64,000 nucleotides of DNA from Burkholderiaceae bacterium (GTDB lineage: Bacteria; Pseudomonadota; Gammaproteobacteria; Burkholderiales; Burkholderiaceae_C), in the NCBI GenBank assembly GCA_018780645.1, contig JADMJJ010000011.1, forward strand, positions 372,001-436,000, read 5' to 3'. Of this stretch, positions 45,182-54,867 are shown in pieces; position 1 is the first letter of the stretch; each line of letters begins with the position of its first letter. Under the pieces are notes generated by a model, which saw only the letters and a program-made list of their open reading frames with translations, was not told the DNA's origin and did no database searches. A program made the translations under genes and the position numbers.

Positions 45182-46022
45182 CCGCCAGCGGGGCTTCACC
45201 CTGGTCGAGTCGGTGATGGTGATCGTCATCACCGGCATCCTGGGCGCCATCGTCAGCATCTTCATCGTCGCGCCGGTTCAGGCCTATCTGGCCACGGCCG
45301 CGCGGGCCAATCTGGTCGATCAGGCCGACACGGCGCTGCGCCGCGTTTCGCGCGACCTGGCCATCGCGCTGCCCAACAGCACCCGCGTCAACGCCAGCGG
45401 CCGCAGTCTGGAACTGATACCGACCACCGGCGCGGCCCGCTATGCCACCGAAGGCGCCGGCAAGCTGGACTTTGGCGTGGACGCGACTGCCGACACCTCC
45501 TTCGACCTGGTCGGCCCGCCGCTGACGCTGGGCGTCGCGCAACAACTGGTGTTCTACAACCTCGGCCCCGACGTGCCCGATGCCAATGCCTACGCGGCCA
45601 ATGGCAGCGCGGCCGAGCAGCAGAATTCGAATCGCCGCAGCGCCGGCAATGGGGCCGGTGCGGCCAGCACGATCACGCTGAACTCGGCCGCCAATCTGCC
45701 GGCGGGCAGCCAGGCACCGCCCTACCGTGTCTATGCCGTGGCCGCGCCGGTCAGCTACCGTTGCGACCTGACCCCGGGCGTGCAGACCCTGACCCGCTAC
45801 CAGGGCTACGGCTTCCAGGCCGTCCAGCCCGATCCGCCGGTTGGCGGGAGCAGCAGCATCCTGGCCAAGGGAGTGACGGACTGCAAATTCAGCTACAGCG
45901 GCGAGCCCGTGGCCGCGCGCGCGGCCGTGGTCACTCTGCGCCTGACGCTCGGCACCAACACCGGCACCGGCGACGAAACGGTTTCTCTCTACCATGCGGT
46001 CCATGTCGACAACCTGCCGTAG
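45159..46022 (+). CDS. MshO-like minor pilin
   Basis: RGFTLVESVMVIVITGILGAIVSIFIVAPVQAYLATAARANLVDQADTALRRVSRDLAIALPNS. Confidence 0.82.
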   Translation: MHPKLLSDRQRGFTLVESVMVIVITGILGAIVSIFIVAPVQAYLATAARANLVDQADTALRRVSRDLAIALPNSTRVNASGRSLELIPTTGAARYATEGAGKLDFGVDATADTSFDLVGPPLTLGVAQQLVFYNLGPDVPDANAYAANGSAAEQQNSNRRSAGNGAGAASTITLNSAANLPAGSQAPPYRVYAVAAPVSYRCDLTPGVQTLTRYQGYGFQAVQPDPPVGGSSSILAKGVTDCKFSYSGEPVAARAAVVTLRLTLGTNTGTGDETVSLYHAVHVDNLP

Positions 46023-46467
46023 TGCCAACCATAGGGCCAGCCACCGCGGGCAGCATCAGACGGGCTTCACGCTGGTCTCGGTGGTCTTCATCCTGGTCGT
46101 GCTGGCCGTGCTGGGCGCGGCCATGGCCAAGATGAGCATGCGCCAGCACCTCGGTTCGGCGGCGGAACTCGGCGCGGCGCGCGCCTACCAGGCGGCCTAT
46201 GCCGGGCTGGAGTGGGCCAGTGTCCAGGTCTTGCGCAGTGCCTCGGCGCCGGCCTGCTTTGGCACGACCCAGATCGAACTGGGCGACTTCCTGGTCAGCA
46301 TCAACTGCACGCGCACCCAGGGAAGCGACGGCAGCACGGCCCTGAACTTCTACCAGCTCGTCGCGAATGCCTGCAACGCGCCCTCGGGCACCAGCTGCCC
46401 GAACACCACGGCCAGCGTGCAAGCGACCTATCTGGAGCGGCAGCTGAGCCGCATGGTGACGCGATGA
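45994..46467 (+). CDS. MshP-like minor pilin
   Basis: QTGFTLVSVVFILVVLAVLGAAMAKMSMRQHLGSAAELGAARAYQAAYAGLEWA. Confidence 0.8.
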   Translation: MRSMSTTCRSANHRASHRGQHQTGFTLVSVVFILVVLAVLGAAMAKMSMRQHLGSAAELGAARAYQAAYAGLEWASVQVLRSASAPACFGTTQIELGDFLVSINCTRTQGSDGSTALNFYQLVANACNAPSGTSCPNTTASVQATYLERQLSRMVTR

Positions 46468-49400
46468 GCCCATCCGCCCTGCGCTGCCTGTTCTGGGTGC
46501 TGCTGATGATGGCGCTGCCAGCCGGCGCCGCCAGCTACAGCTTCCCTGGCGCGCTGCCGCCCGGCTGCAGCGGCTCGAACGGCACCTACAGCTGCGGCAC
46601 GCTGACCCTGGCCTACACGGACACGGTGACGATTGCCTCGCCGAAGCCTGCCAAGATCACGATCAACGGCGCTTTGAGCGTCGGCGACAGCGCCACCATC
46701 AACAGCGCCGGCCAGGCGACCGACCTGACCCTCGTCGTCACCGGCACCCTGACCCTGGCCTATCAATCGGTGATACGTGCCGGCATCACCGCCGGTGCCG
46801 TTCAAAACGCGGACGGCTATGCCACGCTCGTTGGCTCGCTGACGACCGGTAGCGGCGCGATCTCGCTGGGCTATCTCAGCACCCTGAATGGCAACATCAC
46901 CAGCAGCACCGGAGCGATCAACCTGGCCCAGGGCGTGGTCGTCAGCGGCGACGTCATCAGCAGCAGCGGTACCGTGGACCTGGGCTACCAGACCCAGATC
47001 AGCGGCGATATCAGCACCAGTGGCCGGGTCACGCTGGCGCAGGCCAGCATCGTCAGCGGCGCGGTGAACGGGGCCGGCGGCGCTGTCAGCCTGGGCTACC
47101 AGACCAAGGTGGTGGGTCGCATCACCACCAGCTCGGGCACTATCACGCTGGATCAGGCTGCCATTGCGCAATCCTGCGTCAAGTCCACCTCCTCGGCCAC
47201 CATCACCCTGGGCTACCAGGCCTCGGTCAACAGCGTCTGCTGTGGTGCCAGCTGCGGCAACAGCTGCGTGGTCAACAACAGCAATGCGGCCATGCCGCCG
47301 GCCTGCAAACCCCCGCCGGTGGCCGAGTACCGCTTCGACGAATGCAGCTATAACGGCACCGCCGGCGAGGCCAAGGATTCGGTGGGCAGCAACCATGCGA
47401 CCGCGGTCCTGGGTGCGGCCAACTCGGGCACCGCGCCGACCGTCGTCAACCGCTACGCCAATCTCAGCTTCACCGATGGCCGGCGCTATTTCACGCCGGG
47501 CTCGGCCATCTCGCTGAGCGGCGATTGGACGATCAGCGCCTGGGTCAAGTTTCCGCTGTCCTCTGGCGGCAGCCCGTACCACGTGCTGGGCGCCATGGCC
47601 GGCGGCGGCGACGTGCTCTACCTCGACGGCAGCAACAATATGCGCTGGGGCGTTTACACACCGGGCTCGATTGTCCCGGGCACCTTTCAACTGGGTACGC
47701 TGAGCAGTGGCTGGCATCATCTGGCGGTGGTCGGCCAGGGCAGCAGCACGAAGCTCTACATCGACGGCACGCTCAAGGAGTCCGTCAATGCCAAGGCCAG
47801 CGGCAGCCTGGCCTATATCGGCGCCTCCTACGACACCGACGCCGGCACCCATGAGGGCATGAACAGCGGCCTCGACGAGTACCTGGTGTTTGCCAGTGCC
47901 CTCTCGGCGGCGGACATCAGCAGCATCCGCAGCAACCAGGCCGCGGGCAAGAACTACGACGGCAGCACACGCGCCGCGCCGGTCTGCCCCACCGGCCCAG
48001 GCAGCTTTGCCATCACCGGCACCGGCAGCGCCTCGACCTGCAGTCCTCAGGCCCTGACCATCACCGCACGCGACGGCAGCGGCAATACGCTGAGCAGCTA
48101 CACCGGCACGGTGACCATCAGCACCTCCAGCGGCAAGGGCAACTGGTCGGCCGGCAGCAGCCCCGCGCCGTCAGGCACGCTGACGCCCGGTGCTGCCAAT
48201 AGCGGACTGGCCAGCTACCAGTTTGCGGCCGGCGACGGTGGCGTGGTCAAGCTCGGGCTGAGCCACACGCTGGCCCAGGACGTCACCGTCACCGTCGTGG
48301 ACGCCGCAGCTGCCGGGTCGAGCAGCACTTCGGCGGCGATCCAGTACCGCGACAACGCCTTTGTGTTTGCCGAGGACATCAGCAACAAGGTCAGCGGCAG
48401 CGATATTGCCGTGGCCGGGCGCCCGCACGACCACACGCTGAGCTACATCCGCCGGGATCCGACGACGGGCAGCTGCGGCGTGGCCACCGACTATGCCGGC
48501 AGCAAGACGCTGAAGTTCTGGCGCAGCGACAACGGCGGCAGCTGGGTCGCGCCGACCGTGGCTTCGCCGGCCCTGACCATCCCCTCGGCTCAACCCGCCA
48601 GCAACAATCTGACACTGAACTTCGCGAGCGGCGTGGCCAGTTTCAACCTGGGCACAACCGACATCGGCCGCTACAGCCTGAACGCGCGCGATGACACGCT
48701 CAGCAGTGCGGCCAATGCCATCACCGGCAGCGGCAACATCCTGACGGTGCGCCCCTTCACCGTGCTGGTTTCAGCGATCAAGTACGGCGCGACCAACAAC
48801 CCGAATGGCGCGGCCGTCACCGACCCCCTGTTCGCGCCGGCCGGAGCCAATTTCTCGGCCACCGTGGCCGCCTATCTGTGGGACGCGGCCATGCTCACCA
48901 ACGGCGCCGACGCCGGCAGCACCGGCAGCCCGGCGAGCACGGCCAGCGAGGCGGCGATCAAGGTCGGCGGTCGCAGCAACAGCTTCGCCAGCACCGTGAG
49001 CCTGAGCCCGCTGACCGGCAGCCAGACGCCTGCCGGCGGCACGCTAGGCAGCCTGAACAACGGCAGCATCGCCGGCGCCAGCTTCGCCAGCGGCACGGCT
49101 AGTGTAGGCAGCCTGCAGTACACCGAGGTCGGCAGCTTCGCGCTGAATACCACCGGCGTGGTCAGCAACTTCCTGGGCAGCGGCCTGGCGCTGAACGCCG
49201 TGGTGGTCAACGCCGGCGGGGTGCAGAACGCTCGGGTGGGTCGCTTCGCGCCGGCCAGCTTTGCCTTGACCTCGGCCACGGTGGTCCACCGCAACAGCGC
49301 CAGCTGCGCGCCGGCCTCGACCTTCAGCTACCTGGACGAGAACTTCAAGCTGCAGTTCACGCTGACGGCCAAGAATGCGCTGGGCACCACCACGACCAAC

Positions 49401-50213
49401 TACACCGGCGCCTTTGGTCTGCTGGATTTGGCCGCACCGGCCGGCTTTGGCCTGGCCGGCATCCAGGGCAGTACCACCTTCAAGACCACCAACAGCCGGC
49501 TCGCGCTGGTCAGCAGCAGCGGCAGCTGGTCCAGCGGCGTAGCCGCCAATGCGCAGCTGATTGCCGCAGCCAAGCGCGTCGCCGCGCCTGACGGCCCCTT
49601 CGACAGCGCCAAGTACGGCATTGCCGCCACCGACAGCGACGGCGTCACCATGAGCGGCCTGGATCTCGACACCGACAGCCCTGCCAACGGCAACGACCGT
49701 GTGTTGCTCGCCACAGTCCCGTTGCGTTTTGGGCGTTTGCAGCTGATGAATGCGATCGGCGCACAGAATCGCGACCTGGCCATGCCCTTGCTGGCCCAAT
49801 ATTGGAACGGCAGCGGCTTCGCCGACAACACGCTGGACAGCTGCACCCGCATCAGCAGCACTCATGTCAACTTTGGCAACTACCGCAAGACCTTGACCTC
49901 CGCCGACAGCAATCTGCAAACCAGCCCCGTGACCGTGAGCGCGGGCCGCGCAAAGCTGATCCTGGGCAAACCGGGTGCCGGCCGCAGTGGCAGCTTCGAC
50001 GTGGGCCTGAGCCTCTCGGCCAGCGCCACGGTCAGCACTTGCATGGCCAGCTTCAGCCCGTTGGCGGGTGATGCTGCCACCACGGGTGCGGGCATGGGCT
50101 ATCTGCGCGGTGCATGGTGCGGCAGCAGCTTCGACAAGGACCCCTCGGCCAGGGCCACGTTTGGCCTGTATCGTGGCGCCGACAATCTGCTCTACCAGAG
50201 AGAGAATTACTGA
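46464..50213 (+). CDS. MshQ-like large exported protein with LamG-like domain and solenoid-like repeats
   Basis: ATG at 46464 overlaps the mshP stop; signal peptide; LamG-like segment (AEYRFDECSYNG...WTISAWVKFPLSS); DUF6701-like C-terminus. Confidence 0.85.
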   Translation: MSPSALRCLFWVLLMMALPAGAASYSFPGALPPGCSGSNGTYSCGTLTLAYTDTVTIASPKPAKITINGALSVGDSATINSAGQATDLTLVVTGTLTLAYQSVIRAGITAGAVQNADGYATLVGSLTTGSGAISLGYLSTLNGNITSSTGAINLAQGVVVSGDVISSSGTVDLGYQTQISGDISTSGRVTLAQASIVSGAVNGAGGAVSLGYQTKVVGRITTSSGTITLDQAAIAQSCVKSTSSATITLGYQASVNSVCCGASCGNSCVVNNSNAAMPPACKPPPVAEYRFDECSYNGTAGEAKDSVGSNHATAVLGAANSGTAPTVVNRYANLSFTDGRRYFTPGSAISLSGDWTISAWVKFPLSSGGSPYHVLGAMAGGGDVLYLDGSNNMRWGVYTPGSIVPGTFQLGTLSSGWHHLAVVGQGSSTKLYIDGTLKESVNAKASGSLAYIGASYDTDAGTHEGMNSGLDEYLVFASALSAADISSIRSNQAAGKNYDGSTRAAPVCPTGPGSFAITGTGSASTCSPQALTITARDGSGNTLSSYTGTVTISTSSGKGNWSAGSSPAPSGTLTPGAANSGLASYQFAAGDGGVVKLGLSHTLAQDVTVTVVDAAAAGSSSTSAAIQYRDNAFVFAEDISNKVSGSDIAVAGRPHDHTLSYIRRDPTTGSCGVATDYAGSKTLKFWRSDNGGSWVAPTVASPALTIPSAQPASNNLTLNFASGVASFNLGTTDIGRYSLNARDDTLSSAANAITGSGNILTVRPFTVLVSAIKYGATNNPNGAAVTDPLFAPAGANFSATVAAYLWDAAMLTNGADAGSTGSPASTASEAAIKVGGRSNSFASTVSLSPLTGSQTPAGGTLGSLNNGSIAGASFASGTASVGSLQYTEVGSFALNTTGVVSNFLGSGLALNAVVVNAGGVQNARVGRFAPASFALTSATVVHRNSASCAPASTFSYLDENFKLQFTLTAKNALGTTTTNYTGAFGLLDLAAPAGFGLAGIQGSTTFKTTNSRLALVSSSGSWSSGVAANAQLIAAAKRVAAPDGPFDSAKYGIAATDSDGVTMSGLDLDTDSPANGNDRVLLATVPLRFGRLQLMNAIGAQNRDLAMPLLAQYWNGSGFADNTLDSCTRISSTHVNFGNYRKTLTSADSNLQTSPVTVSAGRAKLILGKPGAGRSGSFDVGLSLSASATVSTCMASFSPLAGDAATTGAGMGYLRGAWCGSSFDKDPSARATFGLYRGADNLLYQRENY

Positions 50214-50214
50214 G

Positions 50215-51246
50215 ATGAAATGGCCCTGGCAAGCGGTGCAGAACCGCCGGCAGCTGGTCCTGCACCTGACGCAGGACGGCTTGGCCTATGTGCTCGCCGA
50301 GCCCGCCGCCGGCGGGCCGATGCGAGTGCTGCGCTGGGGCGTCGAGCCACGGGGCGAAGCCAGCCTGCCCGAGTTTGCCCGCCGTGTGCGAGGTTTGGGC
50401 CTGGGCGCCGGGCAAGTCGTGGCCCTGCTGGGCGCCGAGCACTACCAGATCCTGAAGATCGAAACCCCCAATGTGCCGCAGGATGAGCTCAAGGCCGCCG
50501 CGCGCTGGCAGATCAAGGAAATGGTCGAGGCGCATCTGGATGACCTGACCCTGGATGTGATGCATGTCGGCGGTGATGCCCCGCGCGCGCAGAAGCATTT
50601 GTTCGTCGTCGCTGCGGCGAACAGCGCGCTGCGCGAGTTGACCGAGTGGGCGGCCAGCGCGGGGCTGAACCTCAGTGCGGTCGATATCTGGGAGAACGCG
50701 CAGCGCAATCTGCAGAGCGCCGCCGCCCAGCAAACGGGCCTGGCCGAGCGCGCCACGGCCGCCCTGATGGTCCAGAGCGGCAGCTGCCTGCTCACCGTCA
50801 GCGCCCAGGGCGAGCTGTTCTACACGCGGCGCCTGGACTGGGACGAACGCCTGCGCCAGCGTGCGTTGGGCGGTTTTGCGCCCAAGCCGGCCGCGCCGCC
50901 ACCGCTGGGCTTCGAGTACATGCCCGGTGACGATATCGGTTTTGCCGATGAGGGCGCCGCCGCCGAGACCGAAGGCTCGGCCATGGTGATAGAACTGCAG
51001 CGCTCGATCGACGTCTGGGAGCGCTCCTGGCCCGACCTGCCGCTGGCGCTGCTGCATCTGAAGACCCCCGAGCACGACCGGGAACTGGCCACCCTGCTGC
51101 AGCGCGAGCTGGGCCTGCGCACCCAGGCCATGGAGCTGGCGCCGCTGTTCGGCGGTTTCGAGGCCACGGCCGACACTCTGGCCGCCTACGCCGCCTGCCT
51201 GCCCCTGCTGGGCGCCTTGCTGCGCAGCGAACAGCGCAAGCCTTGA
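50215..51246 (+). CDS. mshI: MshI-like (PilM-type) biogenesis protein
   Basis: VLHLTQDGLAYVLAEP...LLGAEHYQILKIETPNVPQDELKAAARWQIKEMVEAHLDDLTLDVM. Confidence 0.85.
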   Translation: MKWPWQAVQNRRQLVLHLTQDGLAYVLAEPAAGGPMRVLRWGVEPRGEASLPEFARRVRGLGLGAGQVVALLGAEHYQILKIETPNVPQDELKAAARWQIKEMVEAHLDDLTLDVMHVGGDAPRAQKHLFVVAAANSALRELTEWAASAGLNLSAVDIWENAQRNLQSAAAQQTGLAERATAALMVQSGSCLLTVSAQGELFYTRRLDWDERLRQRALGGFAPKPAAPPPLGFEYMPGDDIGFADEGAAAETEGSAMVIELQRSIDVWERSWPDLPLALLHLKTPEHDRELATLLQRELGLRTQAMELAPLFGGFEATADTLAAYAACLPLLGALLRSEQRKP

Positions 51247-51259
51247 GAGGCTACCCGCC

Positions 51260-51943
51260 ATGGCCCAGCAAATCAATCTCCTCACACCGATACTGCTCGC
51301 GCCCAAGCGCTATTTCTCGGCTGTCGCCATGGCGCAGGCCCTGGGTCTGCTGCTGGCCGGCGCCCTGCTGATCAGCGCCTGGCTGCTGTGGCAGGCGCGC
51401 CAGACGCGGCAGTCCTACCAGCAGATCCAGGCCGAGGCGAGCAACGAGCGCCAGGTCTTGATGGACGCACTGATGCGCCTGCCCGGCAACACCGACCCTG
51501 CGGCGCTGAACCAGCAGCTCGGCGCCTTGCAGCAGGGCCTGCTGCAGCGCCGGCAGATGCTGGACGAGCTCGGCCGCGGCCGTGCCTTGCCCGGCCAGAG
51601 CCACTCCGATCTGCTGCGCCTGCTGGCCCGCACCGTGCCGCCGCCGGTCTGGTTGACCGAGCTGCGCTGGAGCAGCGGCCGGCTGGAGCTGCAAGGCCTG
51701 ACCCTGGAGCCGGCGGCGCTGCAGCCCTGGGTTCAGCAACTGGCCGGCCATGCGCTGCTCAGGGGCCAGCAGCTCGCGACGGTAAAGGTCGAGCGTTTCG
51801 ATGGCGGCGGCCCTGACCGCACCCTGGCGGCAGGCAGCGAGGCCGGCCCGGCGCTGCGCGGCGCCGCCAGACCGCGCTGGCGATTCACCCTGGTCAGCGC
51901 CAGCACGCCTGCTCCGGCAGCACCAAAGGCATCGGCACCATGA
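51260..51943 (+). CDS. PilN-like fimbrial assembly protein
   Basis: MAQQINLLTPILLAPKRYFSAVAMAQALGLLLAGALL; single N-terminal TM, coiled coil. Confidence 0.78.
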   Translation: MAQQINLLTPILLAPKRYFSAVAMAQALGLLLAGALLISAWLLWQARQTRQSYQQIQAEASNERQVLMDALMRLPGNTDPAALNQQLGALQQGLLQRRQMLDELGRGRALPGQSHSDLLRLLARTVPPPVWLTELRWSSGRLELQGLTLEPAALQPWVQQLAGHALLRGQQLATVKVERFDGGGPDRTLAAGSEAGPALRGAARPRWRFTLVSASTPAPAAPKASAP

Positions 51944-52605
51944 AGCTCGACATCAACCGACTGCAGGGGCGCTGGCAGCAAAATTGGCAAACACAGGCCA
52001 AGCGCATAGACGCGCTGTCGCTGCGCGAACGCATGTTCCTGTTCCTGTCCATCGCCCTGGTGCTGGCGGCCGTGCTGGACCAGTTCCTGATCGCCCCGCT
52101 CACCGCCGAACAGGCCAAGGCGCGACAGAACCAGCAGCGCCAGGCGACCGAGCTGAAGACGCTGCGCCAGCAGTTCGCCGAGGCAAGCCAGCTCAATGCC
52201 GCCGACAGCCCGCAGGGCCAGCTGCGCGCCGCCATCCGCGCCGCCCAGGGCGAGACACTGGAGCTCGATCAGCAGTTGCAGCAGCGCTCGGGCCTGCTGG
52301 ACAACCAGTCGCAGCTGCCGGAGGTGATGGGGCGGCTGCTGCGCCAGCACGAGCGCCTGAGCCTGGTGAATCTGCACACGCTGGATGAGGCCGCCCTGCC
52401 GCAGTCGAGCAGCGCCACCCAGTCCTCATTGAAATGGCGTGGGGTGGAGCTGCAGGTCAGCGGTGACTATCTGGACCTGATGCGCTATCTGGCCGAGCTG
52501 GAGGCCGCGCTGCCCACGCTGCGCTGGGGCCAGCTGCGCCTGAGCCATGAATCTGGCCGGGCGCTGCTGCAACTGCAGGTGTTCCTGGTGGGAGGGCGGG
52601 CATGA
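51940..52605 (+). CDS. mshJ: MshJ/GspM-like protein
   Basis: LSLRERMFLFLSIALVLAAVLDQFLIAPLTAEQ; position in MSHA locus. Confidence 0.78.
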   Translation: MKLDINRLQGRWQQNWQTQAKRIDALSLRERMFLFLSIALVLAAVLDQFLIAPLTAEQAKARQNQQRQATELKTLRQQFAEASQLNAADSPQGQLRAAIRAAQGETLELDQQLQQRSGLLDNQSQLPEVMGRLLRQHERLSLVNLHTLDEAALPQSSSATQSSLKWRGVELQVSGDYLDLMRYLAELEAALPTLRWGQLRLSHESGRALLQLQVFLVGGRA

Positions 52606-53006
52606 AGATGCTGCTCTTGCTCTTGCTCGGTGTTCAGGCCCTGTCCGCCGGCGCCCAGGACCTGCTGCGCGACCCGACACAGGCACCCGCCGCGGCTCGC
52701 CCCGCAGCACTGCCGGCCTCAGGAGCCGGACCTGCCGGCAGCAGCACCGAGCCCCAGCACATCATGGTGCTGAATGGCCGCCCCTATCTGATCGTTGCCG
52801 GTCGCCGTCTGGGCGTTGGCGACCCGTTGGGCGAGGCCCGAATCACCCGCATTGGCGATGGCGCCGTCTGGCTCAAGGAAGGCGGCGTGACGCGACGCCT
52901 CAGCCTCTACGCCGGGGTTGAGAAGCGCCCTGCCGGCACCGAGGGCGTCGCACCGAAAGCACGAACCCATATGGCCCCCCCAAAGAACAACAAGGAGCAG
53001 CCATGA
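52602..53006 (+). CDS. mshK: MshK-like protein
   Basis: Signal peptide, QDLLRDPTQAPAA...IMVLNGRPYLIVAGRRLGVGDPLGEARITRIGDGAVWLKEGG. Confidence 0.8.
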   Translation: MKMLLLLLLGVQALSAGAQDLLRDPTQAPAAARPAALPASGAGPAGSSTEPQHIMVLNGRPYLIVAGRRLGVGDPLGEARITRIGDGAVWLKEGGVTRRLSLYAGVEKRPAGTEGVAPKARTHMAPPKNNKEQP

Positions 53007-54790
53007 TGATGAAACCTGGCCATTGCCAATTCTCACCGCCCGCCGCCCGCAGCCTGCTGACCTTGGCCGCCGTCGTCCTGCTCGCCGCCTGTGCCGACAA
53101 GCCGCTGAAGCTGGCCGATTCCGGCAACAGCATCCGCGCCGAGTTGCAGGCCCAGTCGCAGGCCGCCAACCGCCCCGCCGCTCCCAACTCGCAGGCCGCG
53201 GCCGCCGCGGCCGTGCCCCTGCCGGCCGAGCCGCCGCGCAGCGAGGCGGCGGGCGAACCCCGTTTCGATCTGGTCGTCAACGGCGCGCCGATGCGCGATG
53301 TGTTCCTGTCCCTGGTTACCGATACCCGCTACAGCATGCTGGTCCACCCCGATGTCACCGGCCAACTGTCGGTGACCCTGAAGGGGGTGACCCTGCGCGA
53401 GGCGCTGGAGTCCATACGCGACGTCTACGGCTATGACTTCAGGATTGAGGGTCGGCGCATCACCGTCTATCCGCCGACGATGCAGACCCGCATCTACACC
53501 CTCAACTACCTGCACAATCAGCGCAAGGGGCGCAGCGAGGTGCGCGTCAGCTCGGGCTCGGCGCCGGTGCAGCCCAACTCCGGTGGCACAGGCAGCACCG
53601 GTAACACGCCAGCCGCCGGCACGGCCATCGCGCAACCCGACAGCAGTCAGATTTCGACCACCACCGACAACGATTTCTGGGCCGAAACCACGGCCGCGCT
53701 GAAGGCCCTGCTGCGCAATGAGCCGGGCCGCGCGGTGATCGCCAGCCCGCAGGCCGGCACCATCGCCGTGCGCGCGATGCCCGACGAGCTCCGCCACATC
53801 GAGTCCTTTCTGCGCTCCACCCGCGCCTCGGTCGAGCGCCAGGTCATGCTGGAGGCCAAGATCGTCGAGGTCGAACTGCGCGAGGGCTATCAGAGCGGCA
53901 TCGACTGGTCGATCTTGCGCAACCGCGGCGCGGTGGGCCAGACCAGCGTCAACCCGTCGATACCGACCGGGGTGAACACCATCATCAACCCGCTGGTCAG
54001 CAATTCGAACCGGCTTCCGGTACTGTCCACCTCATCCGCCGGCGCGGTGCTGGGCGATCTGGTCGGTGTGCCGGTGGCCGGCTCCGGCGCCTTCGGCCTG
54101 GCGCTGTCGCGCGGTGGCTTCCAGGCGCTTTTGAGCTTTCTGGAGACCCATGGCGATGTGCAGATCCTGTCCAGCCCGCGGGTGGCCACACTGAACAACC
54201 AGAAGGCCGTGCTCAAGGTCGGCACCGACGACTACTTCGTCACCGGCATCACCGGCACCAGCAACAACACCAACAATAACACCACGACCAACAACAACAC
54301 GCAGACGGTGCCGACCCTGACCTTGACGCCGTTCTTCTCGGGCATTGCCCTGGACGTCACGCCGCAGATCGACGAGGCGAACATGATTACCCTGCACATC
54401 CACCCCTCGGTGACCTCGGTGACCGAGAAGGTCAAGCAGGTGGATCTGGGCACGGTGGGCACCTTCCGCCTGCCGCTGGCCTCCAGCAGCACCAACGAGA
54501 CCGACACGGTGGTGAAGATCGCCGACGGCAACATCGTCGCCATCGGCGGCCTGATGCAGATGGAGTCCGCCCGCCGCGGCTCCGGCCTGCCCGGCAGCGG
54601 CGACAACGCCCTCACCAGCACCCTGTTCGGCAACCGCGCAAACACCGCCCGCAAGCGCGAGCTGGTGGTGCTGATCAAGCCCACTATCATCCGCAGCGCG
54701 GAAGATTGGGAGCAGCTCAATCAGCAGAGCAGCGCGGCGCTGGAGGCGATGGACGCCAAGCGCAGAGTGATTACCGTCAACGGAAAGTAG
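53003..54790 (+). CDS. mshL: MSHA secretin MshL
   Basis: Lipoprotein-like signal LLAACADKPLK; secretin/TonB short N-terminal domain; C-terminal secretin VATLNNQKAVLKVGTDDYFVTGI...ELVVLIKPTIIRSAEDW. Confidence 0.92.
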   Translation: MMMKPGHCQFSPPAARSLLTLAAVVLLAACADKPLKLADSGNSIRAELQAQSQAANRPAAPNSQAAAAAAVPLPAEPPRSEAAGEPRFDLVVNGAPMRDVFLSLVTDTRYSMLVHPDVTGQLSVTLKGVTLREALESIRDVYGYDFRIEGRRITVYPPTMQTRIYTLNYLHNQRKGRSEVRVSSGSAPVQPNSGGTGSTGNTPAAGTAIAQPDSSQISTTTDNDFWAETTAALKALLRNEPGRAVIASPQAGTIAVRAMPDELRHIESFLRSTRASVERQVMLEAKIVEVELREGYQSGIDWSILRNRGAVGQTSVNPSIPTGVNTIINPLVSNSNRLPVLSTSSAGAVLGDLVGVPVAGSGAFGLALSRGGFQALLSFLETHGDVQILSSPRVATLNNQKAVLKVGTDDYFVTGITGTSNNTNNNTTTNNNTQTVPTLTLTPFFSGIALDVTPQIDEANMITLHIHPSVTSVTEKVKQVDLGTVGTFRLPLASSSTNETDTVVKIADGNIVAIGGLMQMESARRGSGLPGSGDNALTSTLFGNRANTARKRELVVLIKPTIIRSAEDWEQLNQQSSAALEAMDAKRRVITVNGK

Positions 54791-54806
54791 CCCTTGCAGC
54801 GAAGGC

Positions 54807-54857
54807 CCCGGATTGCATCCGGGCTACAGGTCGGCCGTAGCCCGGATGCAATCCGGG
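54807..54857. repeat. REP-like inverted repeat pair
   Basis: CCCGGATTGCATCCGGGCTAC - 9 nt - GTAGCCCGGATGCAATCCGGG, perfect 21-bp arms between convergent genes. Confidence 0.88.
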
Positions 54858-54867
54858 ACAGCCCGCC

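Noticed and set aside
54256-54306. Short AAC/ACC tandem repeat in mshL
   Set aside because: Encodes an Asn/Thr linker (SNNTNNNTTTNNNTQT), an in-frame low-complexity region within the secretin; not a separate element.
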